Translations under genes and position numbers: made by a program
Notes under the pieces: generated by a model
Databases searched by the model: none
Seen by the model: only the letters and a program-made list of their open reading frames with translations
Told to the model about the DNA's origin: nothing
Shown here: piece by piece, positions 18,548 to 28,117 of the stretch
How the letters are laid out: each line of letters opens with the position of its first letter
How positions within the stretch are numbered: the stretch's first letter is position 1
From: Eubacterium sp.
GTDB taxonomy: Bacteria > Bacillota > Clostridia > Lachnospirales > Lachnospiraceae
Assembly: GCA_017475235.1 (NCBI GenBank)
Contig: JAFVGA010000021.1
Span: 24,858 to 88,857 of the forward strand
Reading direction: 5' to 3'
Length of the DNA: 64,000 nucleotides

Positions 18548-21500
18548 ATGATTAGAGCAAGGAGAAAAAGAAAATTCAATAAAGTCATTTCGATAGCTGT
18601 AGTAATGGCGATGATCGTTACTTGTATTACTCTTGAATTCCAATTCAAAGGTGTACAGGCTAGTGGCGGAGTGGCTGGAAAGGTCAGCGACCCTAGACGC
18701 TCAGGTAATGTTACCACGTGGGATTGTGTTTACTTTGGACACTATAACCAGACAAAGAATAAGAAGAGTGTTGAACAGTACTCGGGCGATTTCTTCCCAG
18801 AGCGCATTAAATGGAGAGTTCTAGAGGAGAAAAATGGTGAGTTATTCTTGATGGCTGATCAGTCTCTAGAGTCTATTCAGTATAATCAGGAAGTAAATAA
18901 AACAAATCCTGAAACAGGTGAATTAGACTTAACTTGGGCAAACAGTGATTTGAGAGAATGGTTGAATGATGACTTCTATAATGAAGCGTTTAATTCAAAT
19001 GAGAAGGCTGCTATTAACTTAAGTACTGTAACTGCGGATAAATCACCAGAAAAACCAGATCTTGACCAAGGTCCAGATACTCAAGACTATGTTTATATTT
19101 TGTCTATGCAAGAAGCACTTAATACTAAATATGGATTTGTAAATAACTATGTATCTGAAGGCACAGGTAAAGGTGGAGCTAATCCAACCAACACGCGCTG
19201 TTCTGTTAACACAGATTATGGACATAGAGAGCATAGAAATAAGTTAGATATTTTAGGTTTCAACGATGGAATAGAAGATAAGACAGTTAATCCGAATATT
19301 TTTGGAAAAATACTATCGCAGTCATATGGTGCATATGAAGATTCGGGTATTTGGTGGCTAAGAACAGTTAAATCGATTTCTACTTATCCATACTATATGT
19401 ACAGAGTTGACTATGATGGATCAATTAAGCAAAAACCTGGCCCTGAGAATAATGCCTGTGTAAGACCTGTTATCAGAGTAAATGAAAATTCAGATTATGT
19501 ACACTATGCAGGAACTGTAAATACTAACGGTGATGTGCATGGATATTGTGGTGATGATAACTCTGACGTTACTTATGAATTGAGTAATGGCGTACTAACC
19601 ATTTCAGGTACTGGTGCTATGGATAGTTTTGAAGATTTTGCAGCTCCTTGGCATAAGTATCATGAAGATATTAACACCATTGTTATAGAAGAGGGAGTAA
19701 CAAATATTACCCACAATGCTTTTGAAGACTGTGCATATGTTTACTATATGTATATACCAGAGAGTGTGACAGAAATATCCTCACAAGCATTCTCTGATAC
19801 TACAATGGCAGATAACTTCCTTGTATCAGTAGAAGATGGAAGTGATGCACATACTATTTGTCAGCAGTTAGGATGGAACTACACAATAGTTCGTTCCGTA
19901 AAGCCATTATGTAAAGAGATAGGAGAAATATTTGATACAGTTCAAACTCCAGACACATTGTCGTTTAAGTTTGATAATCCTTGTGCTGGACAGAGTTATG
20001 AACTATATATGGATGATGAATTAATCCAAGTTATTAATGATGACGTTCATGATTCACAAGAAATAATAGAGTGCAACATAGAAAACATTACCGAAGGATC
20101 ACATATGATTCGCGTTAATGCTTTGGTTGTGGGCTCTAAAGGAATAGAAAGAAGAAGTATAGGAAAAGTAATCAGAATTAATGACGAGGGATATGGAAAT
20201 CCTGTATGGGAAGATAGAGAAGCAGAAAAAGTAAGATGGGATACAGTATACTTCGGAAGGTATCCTCAATCTGAAGACCCTGATGGTGATTACACTTGTG
20301 TTGATTATAAGGGTGATACGCATACATTTAAGACAGAACCTATCAAGTGGAGAGTTCTTCAGGCAACAGACGATGAGTTACTATTGATGTCAGACAAGTC
20401 TCTTGATATTAGACCATTTGATACAAAAGGTAAAAATGTTTGGGAGACATGCTCTTTAAGAAAATGGCTCAATTCTACGAATCAAACCGCTAGTGATCCT
20501 GGATTCTATGATAGGGCATTTAATGAAGATGAAAAGGCTGCTATCTTGGAAACAGATACACCTACTAATTCTTCAAATGTAGTAACAAAGGATAATGTAT
20601 TCTTGTTTCAACTTTCTGATGCTAAGAAAGATGAGTATGGATTTGTTGCTGCTGAAGGGTACGCAAGATGTCGTAGATCAAATGCTACAGATTTAGTTGC
20701 TATGGATAATTCTAAACCAGGTCCTCAGTATCCAATCTGTGTAGATGTTAGAACTTATAAGAAACAGTACAAAGGAAAGACAGAAATAATAGATCCGAAT
20801 GATTATTATCACGATAGAGCTACTATCTATTGGTCTAGAGATAAGAACGGTAGTTCTGGAGCTAGATCAGATTATCCAGGAAATTTAGATGAAGGAAAAA
20901 ATCCTAATGGTAATGCCGGTACTGGTTCTAACCAGTTTATTAATGGTAACGGTTGTGTTAGACCAATGATTAGGGTTGATGCTAAATCTCTTGCTGTAGA
21001 GGATGCAGGAACTATCAATTCTTATGGTGAGACAACAGGACCAGCAAAACGATATGAAATTAAAATTGATGGACAAGTTGTTGATAAGGTTAAAGAAGGA
21101 TCAACATACACACTACCTACAGAATCTGCTAAGATGAGAGCAAGGAGTGTATCTACTGGAACTAAATTAGGATACATCGATTTAGATGATGATAGTGTTT
21201 ATAGAAAAGGTACTTCATTCTCTATCAACAGAGATAGAAACTTCCGAACATTATCTAGCGTGGATGTAGAGCATGATGGATCAGCAATTAGAGTTTCACA
21301 GACTAAACCAAGAGGATTAGCATTTAGAAACAATGTAACTGTAAATGATTCAGATCCTTTGCATACGAAGTCATTCCAATATGGTGTATTGTTGACAACA
21401 TATGAAGATTACTATGATACATATGATCAAGAAATTACGCCATTTACAGAAGAGATTGAAGGTCATAAATTGTACAATGTTGTGTTTAAGGCATCAGACT

Positions 21501-21769
21501 TCGCTTCTAAGAATAAACAAAGCTTTACTATAGCTATAAATAAACTTCAACCGGCCAACTATTCTAGAAATTTCGTTGCTGCACCTTATGTAATTGTTAA
21601 GTATGCAGCCGGTGAAGGTTCAGAAGTAATATATCCATCGCCAAGCATTATTGATATATGCAGTGCAAAAACATCAGCTGAGAGAGTTATGGCTGATACG
21701 TCTAAATGGCCTAGTGCATACAAGCCATGGCAGAGAGAGATTGTAGAAGAGTATGCTAATGCAGAATAG
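18548..21769 (+). CDS. Large secreted protein: two DUF6273 domains flanking a BspA-type LRR
   Basis: The protein is about 1073 residues from ATG 18548, placed behind AAGGTGAGG. A signal peptide (RKRKFNKVISIAVVMAMIV) leads to a first DUF6273-like domain (about 50-310: VYFGHYNQTK, IKWRVLEEKNGELFLMAD, LREWLNDDFYNEAF, WWLRT, CVRPVIRVN). A BspA-like leucine-rich segment follows (about 335-450: ISGTGAMDSF, IVIEEGVTNITHNAFEDC). Next come a linker domain and a second DUF6273 copy (about 555-815: VYFGRYPQS, IKWRVLQATDDELLLMSD, GCVRPMIRVD). About 260 further residues at the C-terminus are beta-rich with no known match. These domains are common in Lachnospiraceae surface proteins of unknown role, probably adhesion or substrate contact. 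No wall anchor is seen. Confidence 0.88.
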   Translation: MIRARRKRKFNKVISIAVVMAMIVTCITLEFQFKGVQASGGVAGKVSDPRRSGNVTTWDCVYFGHYNQTKNKKSVEQYSGDFFPERIKWRVLEEKNGELFLMADQSLESIQYNQEVNKTNPETGELDLTWANSDLREWLNDDFYNEAFNSNEKAAINLSTVTADKSPEKPDLDQGPDTQDYVYILSMQEALNTKYGFVNNYVSEGTGKGGANPTNTRCSVNTDYGHREHRNKLDILGFNDGIEDKTVNPNIFGKILSQSYGAYEDSGIWWLRTVKSISTYPYYMYRVDYDGSIKQKPGPENNACVRPVIRVNENSDYVHYAGTVNTNGDVHGYCGDDNSDVTYELSNGVLTISGTGAMDSFEDFAAPWHKYHEDINTIVIEEGVTNITHNAFEDCAYVYYMYIPESVTEISSQAFSDTTMADNFLVSVEDGSDAHTICQQLGWNYTIVRSVKPLCKEIGEIFDTVQTPDTLSFKFDNPCAGQSYELYMDDELIQVINDDVHDSQEIIECNIENITEGSHMIRVNALVVGSKGIERRSIGKVIRINDEGYGNPVWEDREAEKVRWDTVYFGRYPQSEDPDGDYTCVDYKGDTHTFKTEPIKWRVLQATDDELLLMSDKSLDIRPFDTKGKNVWETCSLRKWLNSTNQTASDPGFYDRAFNEDEKAAILETDTPTNSSNVVTKDNVFLFQLSDAKKDEYGFVAAEGYARCRRSNATDLVAMDNSKPGPQYPICVDVRTYKKQYKGKTEIIDPNDYYHDRATIYWSRDKNGSSGARSDYPGNLDEGKNPNGNAGTGSNQFINGNGCVRPMIRVDAKSLAVEDAGTINSYGETTGPAKRYEIKIDGQVVDKVKEGSTYTLPTESAKMRARSVSTGTKLGYIDLDDDSVYRKGTSFSINRDRNFRTLSSVDVEHDGSAIRVSQTKPRGLAFRNNVTVNDSDPLHTKSFQYGVLLTTYEDYYDTYDQEITPFTEEIEGHKLYNVVFKASDFASKNKQSFTIAINKLQPANYSRNFVAAPYVIVKYAAGEGSEVIYPSPSIIDICSAKTSAERVMADTSKWPSAYKPWQREIVEEYANAE

Positions 21770-21828
21770 TGTGTTATAATAGAACATAATCTATTGATAG
21801 CATCTAGGAGTTACGCAGGGAAACCGAT

Positions 21829-22011
21829 ATGAAAAAGAAATATACTAAACCGAATATTTGTGCAATAGATTTTGATATTTTAGATATTATACACACGAGT
21901 GATCCTTGGGGAGTAGACCCAACGGATCCGGATGATGAGTGGTTATTCTCAGTGTCCAATTCAAAAGGCAAGAAATCTAACGGTGGATTTGACGGTATCG
22001 GATGGTACTAA
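21829..22011 (+). CDS. Small acidic protein (60 aa), unknown
   Basis: The protein has a lysine-rich start (MKKKYTKP), a short hydrophobic acidic middle, then an Asp/Pro/Trp-rich segment and a glycine-rich end closing in GIGWY. It starts 59 bp after the DUF6273 protein gene and is followed at once by a strong terminator, so it is the last gene of that transcript. Similar short proteins with an MKKxYxKP start are scattered in Lachnospiraceae and Bacteroidetes and have no known function. The ribosome site is weak (GCAGGGAAACC). Cys and Ser/Thr content is too low to propose a classic lanthipeptide. Confidence 0.6.
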   Translation: MKKKYTKPNICAIDFDILDIIHTSDPWGVDPTDPDDEWLFSVSNSKGKKSNGGFDGIGWY

Positions 22012-22024
22012 TAAGCAAAATATC

Positions 22025-22063
22025 AAATGTCTGCTTAACGTGAAGTTAAGCAGACATTTTTTT
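22025..22063 (+). terminator. Strong intrinsic terminator
   Basis: A 15-bp perfect stem, AAATGTCTGCTTAAC / GTTAAGCAGACATTT, with a five-base loop is followed by a T run. Confidence 0.93.
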
Positions 22064-22191
22064 ATTATTTAACATAAAATAGTGGTTAAAATTATTAATA
22101 ATAGACTATAATCCCTTTATTTGAATTAATAATAATGGTATAATTATTTTCGTTGTGAGGAAGTAGTATTGAAATAAGAAAGAGGTAAAAA

Positions 22192-23598
22192 ATGGGTGGA
22201 TTTTTTTCAGTAGCATCAAAAGAAGATTGCGTATTTGATTTATTTTTTGGAGTAGATTACCATTCACATCTAGGAACTAGACGTGCTGGTATGGCAGTTT
22301 ATGGAGAGAACGGGTTTGATCGTGCTATCCATAATATTGAAAACTCTCCTTTTAGAACAAAATTTGAAAAAGACGTTCAGGAAATGAAAGGAAATCTGGG
22401 CATTGGTTGTATTTCAGATTATGAGCCACAGCCTTTGATTATTCGTTCGCATCACGGAGCATATGCGCTCACTACGGTTAGCAAGATCAATAATACAAAA
22501 GAGTTGATTAAAGAACTCTTTGACGATGGCCATGCGCATTTCCAGGAGATGAGTACTGGCGAGATTAATGCTACAGAATTAGTGGCTGCCCTAATAAATA
22601 AGAAAGATAACTTTGTGGATGGCATCAACTACGCTTTGGAGGCTGTAGATGGTTCGTTGTCTATGATGATTATGAATAAAGAAGGAATATACCTTGCCAG
22701 AGATAAGAAAGGTAGAACTCCTATTGCGATTGGAAAGAACGAGCAGGGCTTCTGCGCGTCCTTTGAAGACTTCGCGTATAAGAATTTAGGTTACACAGAC
22801 TATAGGGAGTTAGGACCGGGAGAAATTGCGGTTATGACACCAAAGAATGTAGTGACTTTAATTAATCCAAACAAAGAGATGAAGATTTGTACATTCCTTT
22901 GGATTTACTATGGATATCCATCTAGTTCATATGAAGGTGTGAATGTAGAGAAGATGAGATATGAGTGTGGTAAGAGAATGGCACAGAGGGATGATGCTAA
23001 GCCAGATGTGGTGGCAGGTGTTCCTGATTCGGGACTTGCGCACGCTATTGGTTATGCGAATGAATCGGGCATTCCTTATTCAAGACCATTTATTAAATAC
23101 ACACCTACATGGTCAAGATCATTTATGCCTACTATTCAGAGTAAGCGTGATTTAATTGCTAGAATGAAACAGTTAGCAGTAGAAGATTTGATTAAAGACA
23201 AGAGTTTGTTGTTGATAGATGACTCAATCGTTCGTGGAACTCAGATGAGAGAGACTACGGAGTACCTATTTGAGAGCGGCGCAAAGGAAGTTCACATTAG
23301 ACCTGCGTGCCCACCGCTTGTTTATGGATGTAAGTACTTGAGCTTTTCACGTTCTTCATCGGAGATGGAACTTATCACTAGACGTGTAATCGAAAGACTT
23401 GAAAATGGAAATGTGACTGATGAGATTTTGCAGGAGTATACAGATCCAGATTCAGAGAAGTACGCAAACATGGTTGAGGAGATTAGAAAAGAACTCAACT
23501 TTACATCTCTAAGATACAACAGACTTGATGATATGTTAGATGCAGTTGGTATCGACAAAGACAAGCTTTGTACATACTGCTGGGATGGTAAAGAATAA
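22192..23598 (+). CDS. PurF-like amidophosphoribosyltransferase paralogue lacking the nucleophilic cysteine
   Basis: The 468-residue protein aligns in layout with PurF: an N-terminal Ntn glutaminase fold, then a phosphoribosyltransferase domain with the PRPP loop [16 protein letters not shown]. Cysteines equivalent to the iron-sulfur ligands remain (KICTF, PLVYGC, LCTYCW). The N-terminus is MGGFFSV where active PurF has CGVFGI after processing, so the catalytic cysteine is replaced by glycine. The start cannot be moved upstream because TAA (22186-22188) is in frame directly before the AAA ATG. The canonical enzyme is encoded at 50587-51981. This copy may use ammonia, regulate, or have a new role. 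AAAGAGG is the ribosome site. A HAD phosphatase gene follows after 46 bp. Confidence 0.85.
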   Translation: MGGFFSVASKEDCVFDLFFGVDYHSHLGTRRAGMAVYGENGFDRAIHNIENSPFRTKFEKDVQEMKGNLGIGCISDYEPQPLIIRSHHGAYALTTVSKINNTKELIKELFDDGHAHFQEMSTGEINATELVAALINKKDNFVDGINYALEAVDGSLSMMIMNKEGIYLARDKKGRTPIAIGKNEQGFCASFEDFAYKNLGYTDYRELGPGEIAVMTPKNVVTLINPNKEMKICTFLWIYYGYPSSSYEGVNVEKMRYECGKRMAQRDDAKPDVVAGVPDSGLAHAIGYANESGIPYSRPFIKYTPTWSRSFMPTIQSKRDLIARMKQLAVEDLIKDKSLLLIDDSIVRGTQMRETTEYLFESGAKEVHIRPACPPLVYGCKYLSFSRSSSEMELITRRVIERLENGNVTDEILQEYTDPDSEKYANMVEEIRKELNFTSLRYNRLDDMLDAVGIDKDKLCTYCWDGKE

Positions 23599-23644
23599 AA
23601 CACAGTTTGTACATAAAAAAAGTGTACAATTATAGTGATTTGAT

Positions 23645-24445
23645 ATGGGAAAATTTGACGGATTTTTAATATGTTCAGATGTGGATAGTACGCTCACATA
23701 CGAGGCCGGCAAAGTGTCTGACGAAAACGCAAGAGCAATCAAGTACTTCCAGGATGAGGGAGGTTTGTTTACTTTGGCGACGGGGCGCGCTCCATCGTTT
23801 ATGGAACACTTTAGTGATAAGTTAAAGATTAATGCGCCTATTGTATCGTTTAACGGAACGCTTTTGTACGATACAGAAAAGGATGAGATTATAAAGACTT
23901 GGCCTATGGATAAGGCTACGGTCTATAAGGTATTTAAGTATTTGCAACAAAATTATCCGGACATTTGGCACTATTCGTTTGGAGTTAATACTTCCATAAA
24001 TGCTCAGTATGAGGCAAAGAATCACAGTGCTGGTGATGGAACGTTGGATGAGTTGTTTGATTCATTTCCAAATGAGATGTACAAGGTGTTGACGGTGCAA
24101 AATGAAGCCTTGACGCTGGAGATTAAAAAGGATTTAATCAGCAAGTTCGGTAAAGAACTACAATTTTACAGAAGTTGGAACGAGGGACTTGAATACGTTT
24201 CACTCGAGAGCGGCAAAGGTGTGGCAGTAGATCATTTAAAGAAACACTTGAACGGTCAGATTCACACAACCGTGGGTGTGGGTGATTATGAAAATGACAT
24301 CACACTGTTGGAATATGCTGATATTGGATATGCAGTGGCTAATTCGATAGATGCTGTGAAGGAAGCTGCGGATAGAATTACAGTAAAGAATACAGAACAC
24401 GCTATTGCGGCGGTTATAAAAGATTTGGAAGAGACAGTTATATAA
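23645..24445 (+). CDS. HAD-superfamily (Cof-type) phosphatase
   Basis: The 266-residue HAD protein has motif I CSDVDSTLTY, motif II FNGTLLY, the motif III lysine region and motif IV VGVGDYENDITLLEYA. The layout is subclass IIB (Cof/YidA type) with a cap between motifs II and III. Such enzymes dephosphorylate sugar phosphates, nucleotides or cofactors such as FMN and PLP; the substrate cannot be read here. Motif I has DVDST in place of DxDGT, a conservative change. The ribosome site is weak. The gene is probably co-transcribed with the PurF-like gene upstream and the small membrane protein 12 bp downstream. Confidence 0.88.
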   Translation: MGKFDGFLICSDVDSTLTYEAGKVSDENARAIKYFQDEGGLFTLATGRAPSFMEHFSDKLKINAPIVSFNGTLLYDTEKDEIIKTWPMDKATVYKVFKYLQQNYPDIWHYSFGVNTSINAQYEAKNHSAGDGTLDELFDSFPNEMYKVLTVQNEALTLEIKKDLISKFGKELQFYRSWNEGLEYVSLESGKGVAVDHLKKHLNGQIHTTVGVGDYENDITLLEYADIGYAVANSIDAVKEAADRITVKNTEHAIAAVIKDLEETVI

Positions 24446-24457
24446 AGGAGAAGCGTT

Positions 24458-24892
24458 ATGGAAAACAAGAATAAGAAAAAACTAATGATCGGCATTGCTG
24501 CTGTGATTGTTGTGATTGTGGCTGCTATTGTTGTCGTGCTCTGCGTGACTAAAGTTGGAAAGAACCAGAAGTCAAATGCAGAAGCAACTGTCGTTGTGAC
24601 CGACAAGAATGGTAAAGAGATAAAGAAGACTAAGAAAGAGTTGGCTAAAGAAGAGGCGTCTAAAAAGGCTGAAGAAAAGAAGAATAAAAAGAAAGCTTGG
24701 GATGGTGTCGAAATAAAAGAAGAAGAGACAAAATCCAAAAATGGCAAGCAAGTTATTTATAAGAGAAATAAAAAGGGTGAAATAGTAACCAACAAGAAGG
24801 GTGAAAAGGTTACTAGAAAGCCTGCATACGCTGGAGAGGATGAAGGTTGGTCGCCAATCGTTACTCCAGATGATTTGAAAAAGAATAAATAG
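24458..24892 (+). CDS. Small membrane-anchored, lysine-rich protein
   Basis: The 144-residue protein has a short lysine-rich cytoplasmic start, one strong membrane helix (about residues 9-31) and a highly charged, Lys/Glu-rich extracytoplasmic region with a likely coiled stretch (KKELAKEEASKKAEEKK). Near the end are KRNKKGEIVTNKKGEKVTR repeats. AAGGAGAAGC precedes the ATG. No enzyme motif is present. It may interact electrostatically with the wall or with teichoic acids; this is inference. A terminator follows. Confidence 0.7.
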   Translation: MENKNKKKLMIGIAAVIVVIVAAIVVVLCVTKVGKNQKSNAEATVVVTDKNGKEIKKTKKELAKEEASKKAEEKKNKKKAWDGVEIKEEETKSKNGKQVIYKRNKKGEIVTNKKGEKVTRKPAYAGEDEGWSPIVTPDDLKKNK

Positions 24893-24921
24893 CGTATCAA
24901 AAACGTCACATAGGACGAAAT

Positions 24922-24956
24922 AAAAAGCCGGTCAGTTGAAATTGACCGGTTTTTTT
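24922..24956 (+). terminator. Intrinsic terminator before rpoD
   Basis: CCGGTCA / TGACCGG, extended by an A-T stem and an eight-base loop, is followed by TTTTTTT. Confidence 0.88.
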
Positions 24957-25027
24957 GGTATTATATATATTTGATTGAGTGTATTCAAACGGTCATCAGC
25001 CGAATTTTGGCTGAGAAAGGAGTTCAT

Positions 25028-26542
25028 TTGAAAACACAAGATTTTAATAAGAAAATCGAAAGACTAGTCAAGAGAGCCAGTAAACAGGACAACAGACTAT
25101 CTAAAGAAGAGATTAAAAAATTCTTTAGGGCTGTTCAGCTTACTGACAAACAGGAAGAAAACCTTCTTCCTACGCTTCGTGAGAGCGGCGTAAAGGTTCT
25201 CACAGCTAATCAGATTGCTAAACTAGAAGAGAAGAAAGCAGCTAAAGAAAAGGCAGAGAAGAGTAAGAAGAAAACGGGAGCAAAGAAAGCTACCCCTAAA
25301 AAGTCTGCAAAGAAAACTGCTAAAAAGACTGAAAAGAAAGCAACTAAAAAGACTACAGCAAAGAAGACTAAAAAGACTGAGACTAAGAAGACTAAGAAAA
25401 CTGAGACTAAGAAGACAACTAAAAAGAAAACTGCAAAAGCAGAGCCTAAGAAAACTACTTCGAAGAAGGCTACAAAGAAAAAGACTGACGAGAAGAAGAC
25501 TTCTAAAAAGAAAGCCGCAGAAGAAGAGTCAGAAGAGATGGTTGAAATCTCAGTGGCAGATCTTCCAGATGCAGGAACAGAAGATCCTACAGATGAAGAT
25601 ATTGCTATGGTAGAGACAGACGAAGAGGAAGAGGCTAAAACATCTGGAAAGAAAAAGAAGAGCGAGAGCGAGAGTGCTGAGAAGGATGCTGTGGACTTGC
25701 TCGAGGGTGTTGGAACTGAAGACCCTGTTCGTATGTATCTAAAAGAGATTGGTACTGTGCCACTTTTGACGGCTGAGGAAGAAGTAGAACTTGCTAAACG
25801 CAAGGCTAAAGGCGATAAAGTAGCAAAAGAAAAACTAGTAGAGGCAAACTTGCGTCTAGTAGTTAGTATTGCAAAGAGATATACAGGCCGTGGAATGAGC
25901 TTCCTTGATTTGGTTCAGGAAGGTAACCTCGGACTTATCAAAGGTGTAGAAAAGTTTGACTACAACAAAGGATTCAAACTTAGTACATATGCAACATGGT
26001 GGATTAGACAGTCAGTTACAAGAGCGTTGGCTGATCATGCTAGAACAATCCGTGTGCCAGTGCATATGGTTGAAACTATAAATCGTATGTCAAAGATGCA
26101 GAGAAAGCTTACTTTGGAACTTGGCTATGAGCCTTCGACAAAGGAACTTGCTAATGCACTTGATATGACAGAAGACAAGGTATTGGAAATTATGCAGATT
26201 GCTAGAGAGCCTGCTTCACTCGAGACACCTATCGGCGAAGAGGACGATTCAAACCTTGGCGATTTTGTCGCAGACAACAACACTGTAACTCCAGAGGGCA
26301 ATATTGAATCAGTAATGCTTAAGGGACATATTGCAGAGTTGTTAGATGATTTGAAAGAAAGAGAAAGAGAAGTTATTATTCTTAGATTTGGACTTCGCGA
26401 CGGACACCCAAGAACATTGGAGGAAGTTGGTAAGGAGTTCCACGTAACTAGAGAGCGTATCCGACAGATTGAGGCAAAGGCTTTGAGAAAGTTGCGTAAT
26501 CCAGTTAGAAGTAAGAAGATCAAAGACTTCTTAAATGACTAG
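25028..26542 (+). CDS. rpoD: Primary sigma factor RpoD (SigA) with lysine-rich insert, TTG start
   Basis: The start is TTG 25028, set by AAAGGAG five bases upstream and by the region 1.1-like N-terminus [19 protein letters not shown]; the upstream TTG at 24971 has no ribosome site. The protein is 504 residues. Region 1.1 (1-65) is followed by about 105 residues dominated by Lys, Thr and Ala in KKTETKKT-type repeats (25223-25540), then an acidic stretch. The conserved sigma core comes next: [11 protein letters not shown] (1.2), the [21 protein letters not shown] and [11 protein letters not shown] blocks (2.2-2.4), [10 protein letters not shown] (3) and the region 4 helix-turn-helix [28 protein letters not shown]. 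The insert resembles a histone H1 tail and is unusual for this phylum. lepB follows after 8 bp. Confidence 0.95.
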   Translation: MKTQDFNKKIERLVKRASKQDNRLSKEEIKKFFRAVQLTDKQEENLLPTLRESGVKVLTANQIAKLEEKKAAKEKAEKSKKKTGAKKATPKKSAKKTAKKTEKKATKKTTAKKTKKTETKKTKKTETKKTTKKKTAKAEPKKTTSKKATKKKTDEKKTSKKKAAEEESEEMVEISVADLPDAGTEDPTDEDIAMVETDEEEEAKTSGKKKKSESESAEKDAVDLLEGVGTEDPVRMYLKEIGTVPLLTAEEEVELAKRKAKGDKVAKEKLVEANLRLVVSIAKRYTGRGMSFLDLVQEGNLGLIKGVEKFDYNKGFKLSTYATWWIRQSVTRALADHARTIRVPVHMVETINRMSKMQRKLTLELGYEPSTKELANALDMTEDKVLEIMQIAREPASLETPIGEEDDSNLGDFVADNNTVTPEGNIESVMLKGHIAELLDDLKEREREVIILRFGLRDGHPRTLEEVGKEFHVTRERIRQIEAKALRKLRNPVRSKKIKDFLND

Positions 26543-26550
26543 AGGTAAAG

Positions 26551-27192
26551 ATGGACGAGTTTAAAAAAGATGAACAATTGAATGAAAACTTAGACCAGGT
26601 GGAAGAGACTGATTTTGAGGCTGCTAAACAGCAAAAGCAAAAGAAAATTGCTCGCGAGATTTTCAGTTGGATTAAGATAATTGTTATTGCGCTTGTAGTA
26701 GCTTTAATTATCAACAACTTCATTATCATTAATGCTAATGTTCCTAGCGGTTCTATGGAAAATACTATTATGACTGGAGATCGTATGATAGGTCTTCGAA
26801 CTGCGTATTGGTTCACTTCGCCAAAGCGTGGACAGGTTGTGATTTTCAAGTTCCCAGACAATGAGGATGAGACTTTTGTTAAGAGAGTTATCGGACTTCC
26901 TGGTGAGACAGTGCACATTAAGGAAGGAAAGATTTACATCAACAATTCCAAGAAACCTCTCAAAGAAGATTACTTGAAAGAAGAGTGGACCGAAGGAGAT
27001 AACTACGCAGAACCATTCAAAGTGCCAAAAGATTCATATTTCTGTTTAGGAGATAATAGAAATGTTTCAAATGATGCTAGATACTGGCATAAGAAATATG
27101 TTAAGAAGAGTAAGATTCTAGCTAAGGCAGAGTTTGTATACTGGCCATGGAGCAACAAAAAGATTATCCACACGGCAGACTACATTAATTAA
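26551..27192 (+). CDS. lepB: Signal peptidase I
   Basis: The 213-residue protein has an acidic cytoplasmic N-terminus, one membrane helix (about 37-58) and the SPase I catalytic domain. Catalytic Ser is in NVPSGSMENT (about residue 70), the general-base Lys in FVKRVIGLPGE (about residue 112), and box E appears as LGDNRNVSNDARYW. It removes Sec signal peptides at the outer membrane face, which fits the many secreted proteins encoded around it. GAGGTAAAG lies before the ATG. It probably shares the rpoD transcript and ends at a terminator. Confidence 0.95.
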   Translation: MDEFKKDEQLNENLDQVEETDFEAAKQQKQKKIAREIFSWIKIIVIALVVALIINNFIIINANVPSGSMENTIMTGDRMIGLRTAYWFTSPKRGQVVIFKFPDNEDETFVKRVIGLPGETVHIKEGKIYINNSKKPLKEDYLKEEWTEGDNYAEPFKVPKDSYFCLGDNRNVSNDARYWHKKYVKKSKILAKAEFVYWPWSNKKIIHTADYIN

Positions 27193-27199
27193 AGATTTT

Positions 27200-27228
27200 A
27201 AAAGGACATCTAATAGATGTCCTTTTTT
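27200..27228 (+). terminator. Terminator after lepB
   Basis: AAAAGGACATCT / AGATGTCCTTTT with an AAT loop, then TTTT. The convergent GNAT gene ends within it, so it probably serves both strands. Confidence 0.9.
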
Positions 27229-28030
27229 ATAGTTCATAACAATCGATTGTATCTATTGTTTTAAATCCTATTTTGTTGTAAAGGTTTATGGCGGGTTCAT
27301 TGTTTGTCGATACGTGAAGTATTATCTTGTCCGCCTGCTTGAAAGCATCTCGTATAGTTGTTTGCAATATGCGGTTTCCATATCCTTGCTCTCTATATTC
27401 TTCCTTAACTTCTATATCAAATAAGGAAAAGCAAGAGTCTTCTTTTGCCAAGTACAAGTAACCAACTTCTTTTTTTGCTGGCTCGGTATCTTCCTGTTCC
27501 TCTTCGATAAGCCCTGTAATCTTTAGCAGATTGTCAAATCCGTCTACAGACTCGTCCGCCTCAATATTTAATTCAATAGGTTCGCAGTCAAAATTAAAGT
27601 CATCTTTACTTAAAACCATCGCCTTTTCAGTTGATGTGTACTCAAAACCTAACTTTTCTAGGAACGCTTTTCCAATCTCGTTTGCTGGATCAAGTGAAAC
27701 TTGATATGAGCAAGAGTCAAACTCTGAAACTAATCGCAAGAATAGGTTCGTTCCAATCTTCTCGCGTCTATGGTCAGGATCAACTGCCATACACACTTCC
27801 AAATTTGTTTTGTTTAGTTTTACATAGCCGAGGAATGCTACTAGGGTGTCTTCTTCGTCGAAGGCAAGGTAGCAGTATGGGTTTTCGCTTTCAGGCAACT
27901 CAAAATCATACTCGTTCGCGTCAACGAATGAGTGATTTTTGAAACCGTCCTGAGCCATACATTTTTCATTTAGCTCGTCGCAGAGTTTCAACGCATATTC
28001 TTCTCTAATTGAAACTTTTTCAACTCTCAT
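27227..28030 (-). CDS. Tandem GNAT N-acetyltransferase
   Basis: The 267-residue protein appears to contain two GNAT folds. The first (about 50-145) has [19 protein letters not shown], the acetyl-CoA pyrophosphate loop in slightly altered form. The second (about 185-262) has [19 protein letters not shown], the canonical Q/RxxGxG/A loop, and ends [12 protein letters not shown]. The arrangement recalls two-domain acetyltransferases such as MshD-like proteins, in which one copy is often degenerate. The substrate is unknown. The start at 28030 follows AAAGGACG; a longer in-frame start at 28063 is less well supported. Confidence 0.85.
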   Translation of the reverse strand: MRVEKVSIREEYALKLCDELNEKCMAQDGFKNHSFVDANEYDFELPESENPYCYLAFDEEDTLVAFLGYVKLNKTNLEVCMAVDPDHRREKIGTNLFLRLVSEFDSCSYQVSLDPANEIGKAFLEKLGFEYTSTEKAMVLSKDDFNFDCEPIELNIEADESVDGFDNLLKITGLIEEEQEDTEPAKKEVGYLYLAKEDSCFSLFDIEVKEEYREQGYGNRILQTTIRDAFKQADKIILHVSTNNEPAINLYNKIGFKTIDTIDCYEL

Positions 28031-28117
28031 TTTGCGTCCTTTCATCTTTGTCCATTTTACCAAAAATTAAGCGTCTATGCTATAATAATACCTAGTGAAA
28101 AAGCGGAGGAAAAGGAT

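Noticed and set aside
21829-22011. Lanthipeptide or other classic RiPP precursor
   Set aside because: There is one Cys and few Ser/Thr in the core, and no modification enzyme gene nearby.
25210-25803. Reverse-strand 197-aa ORF opposite rpoD
   Set aside because: Its Phe/Leu/Val-rich sequence is the mirror of the lysine-rich sigma insert; no ribosome site.
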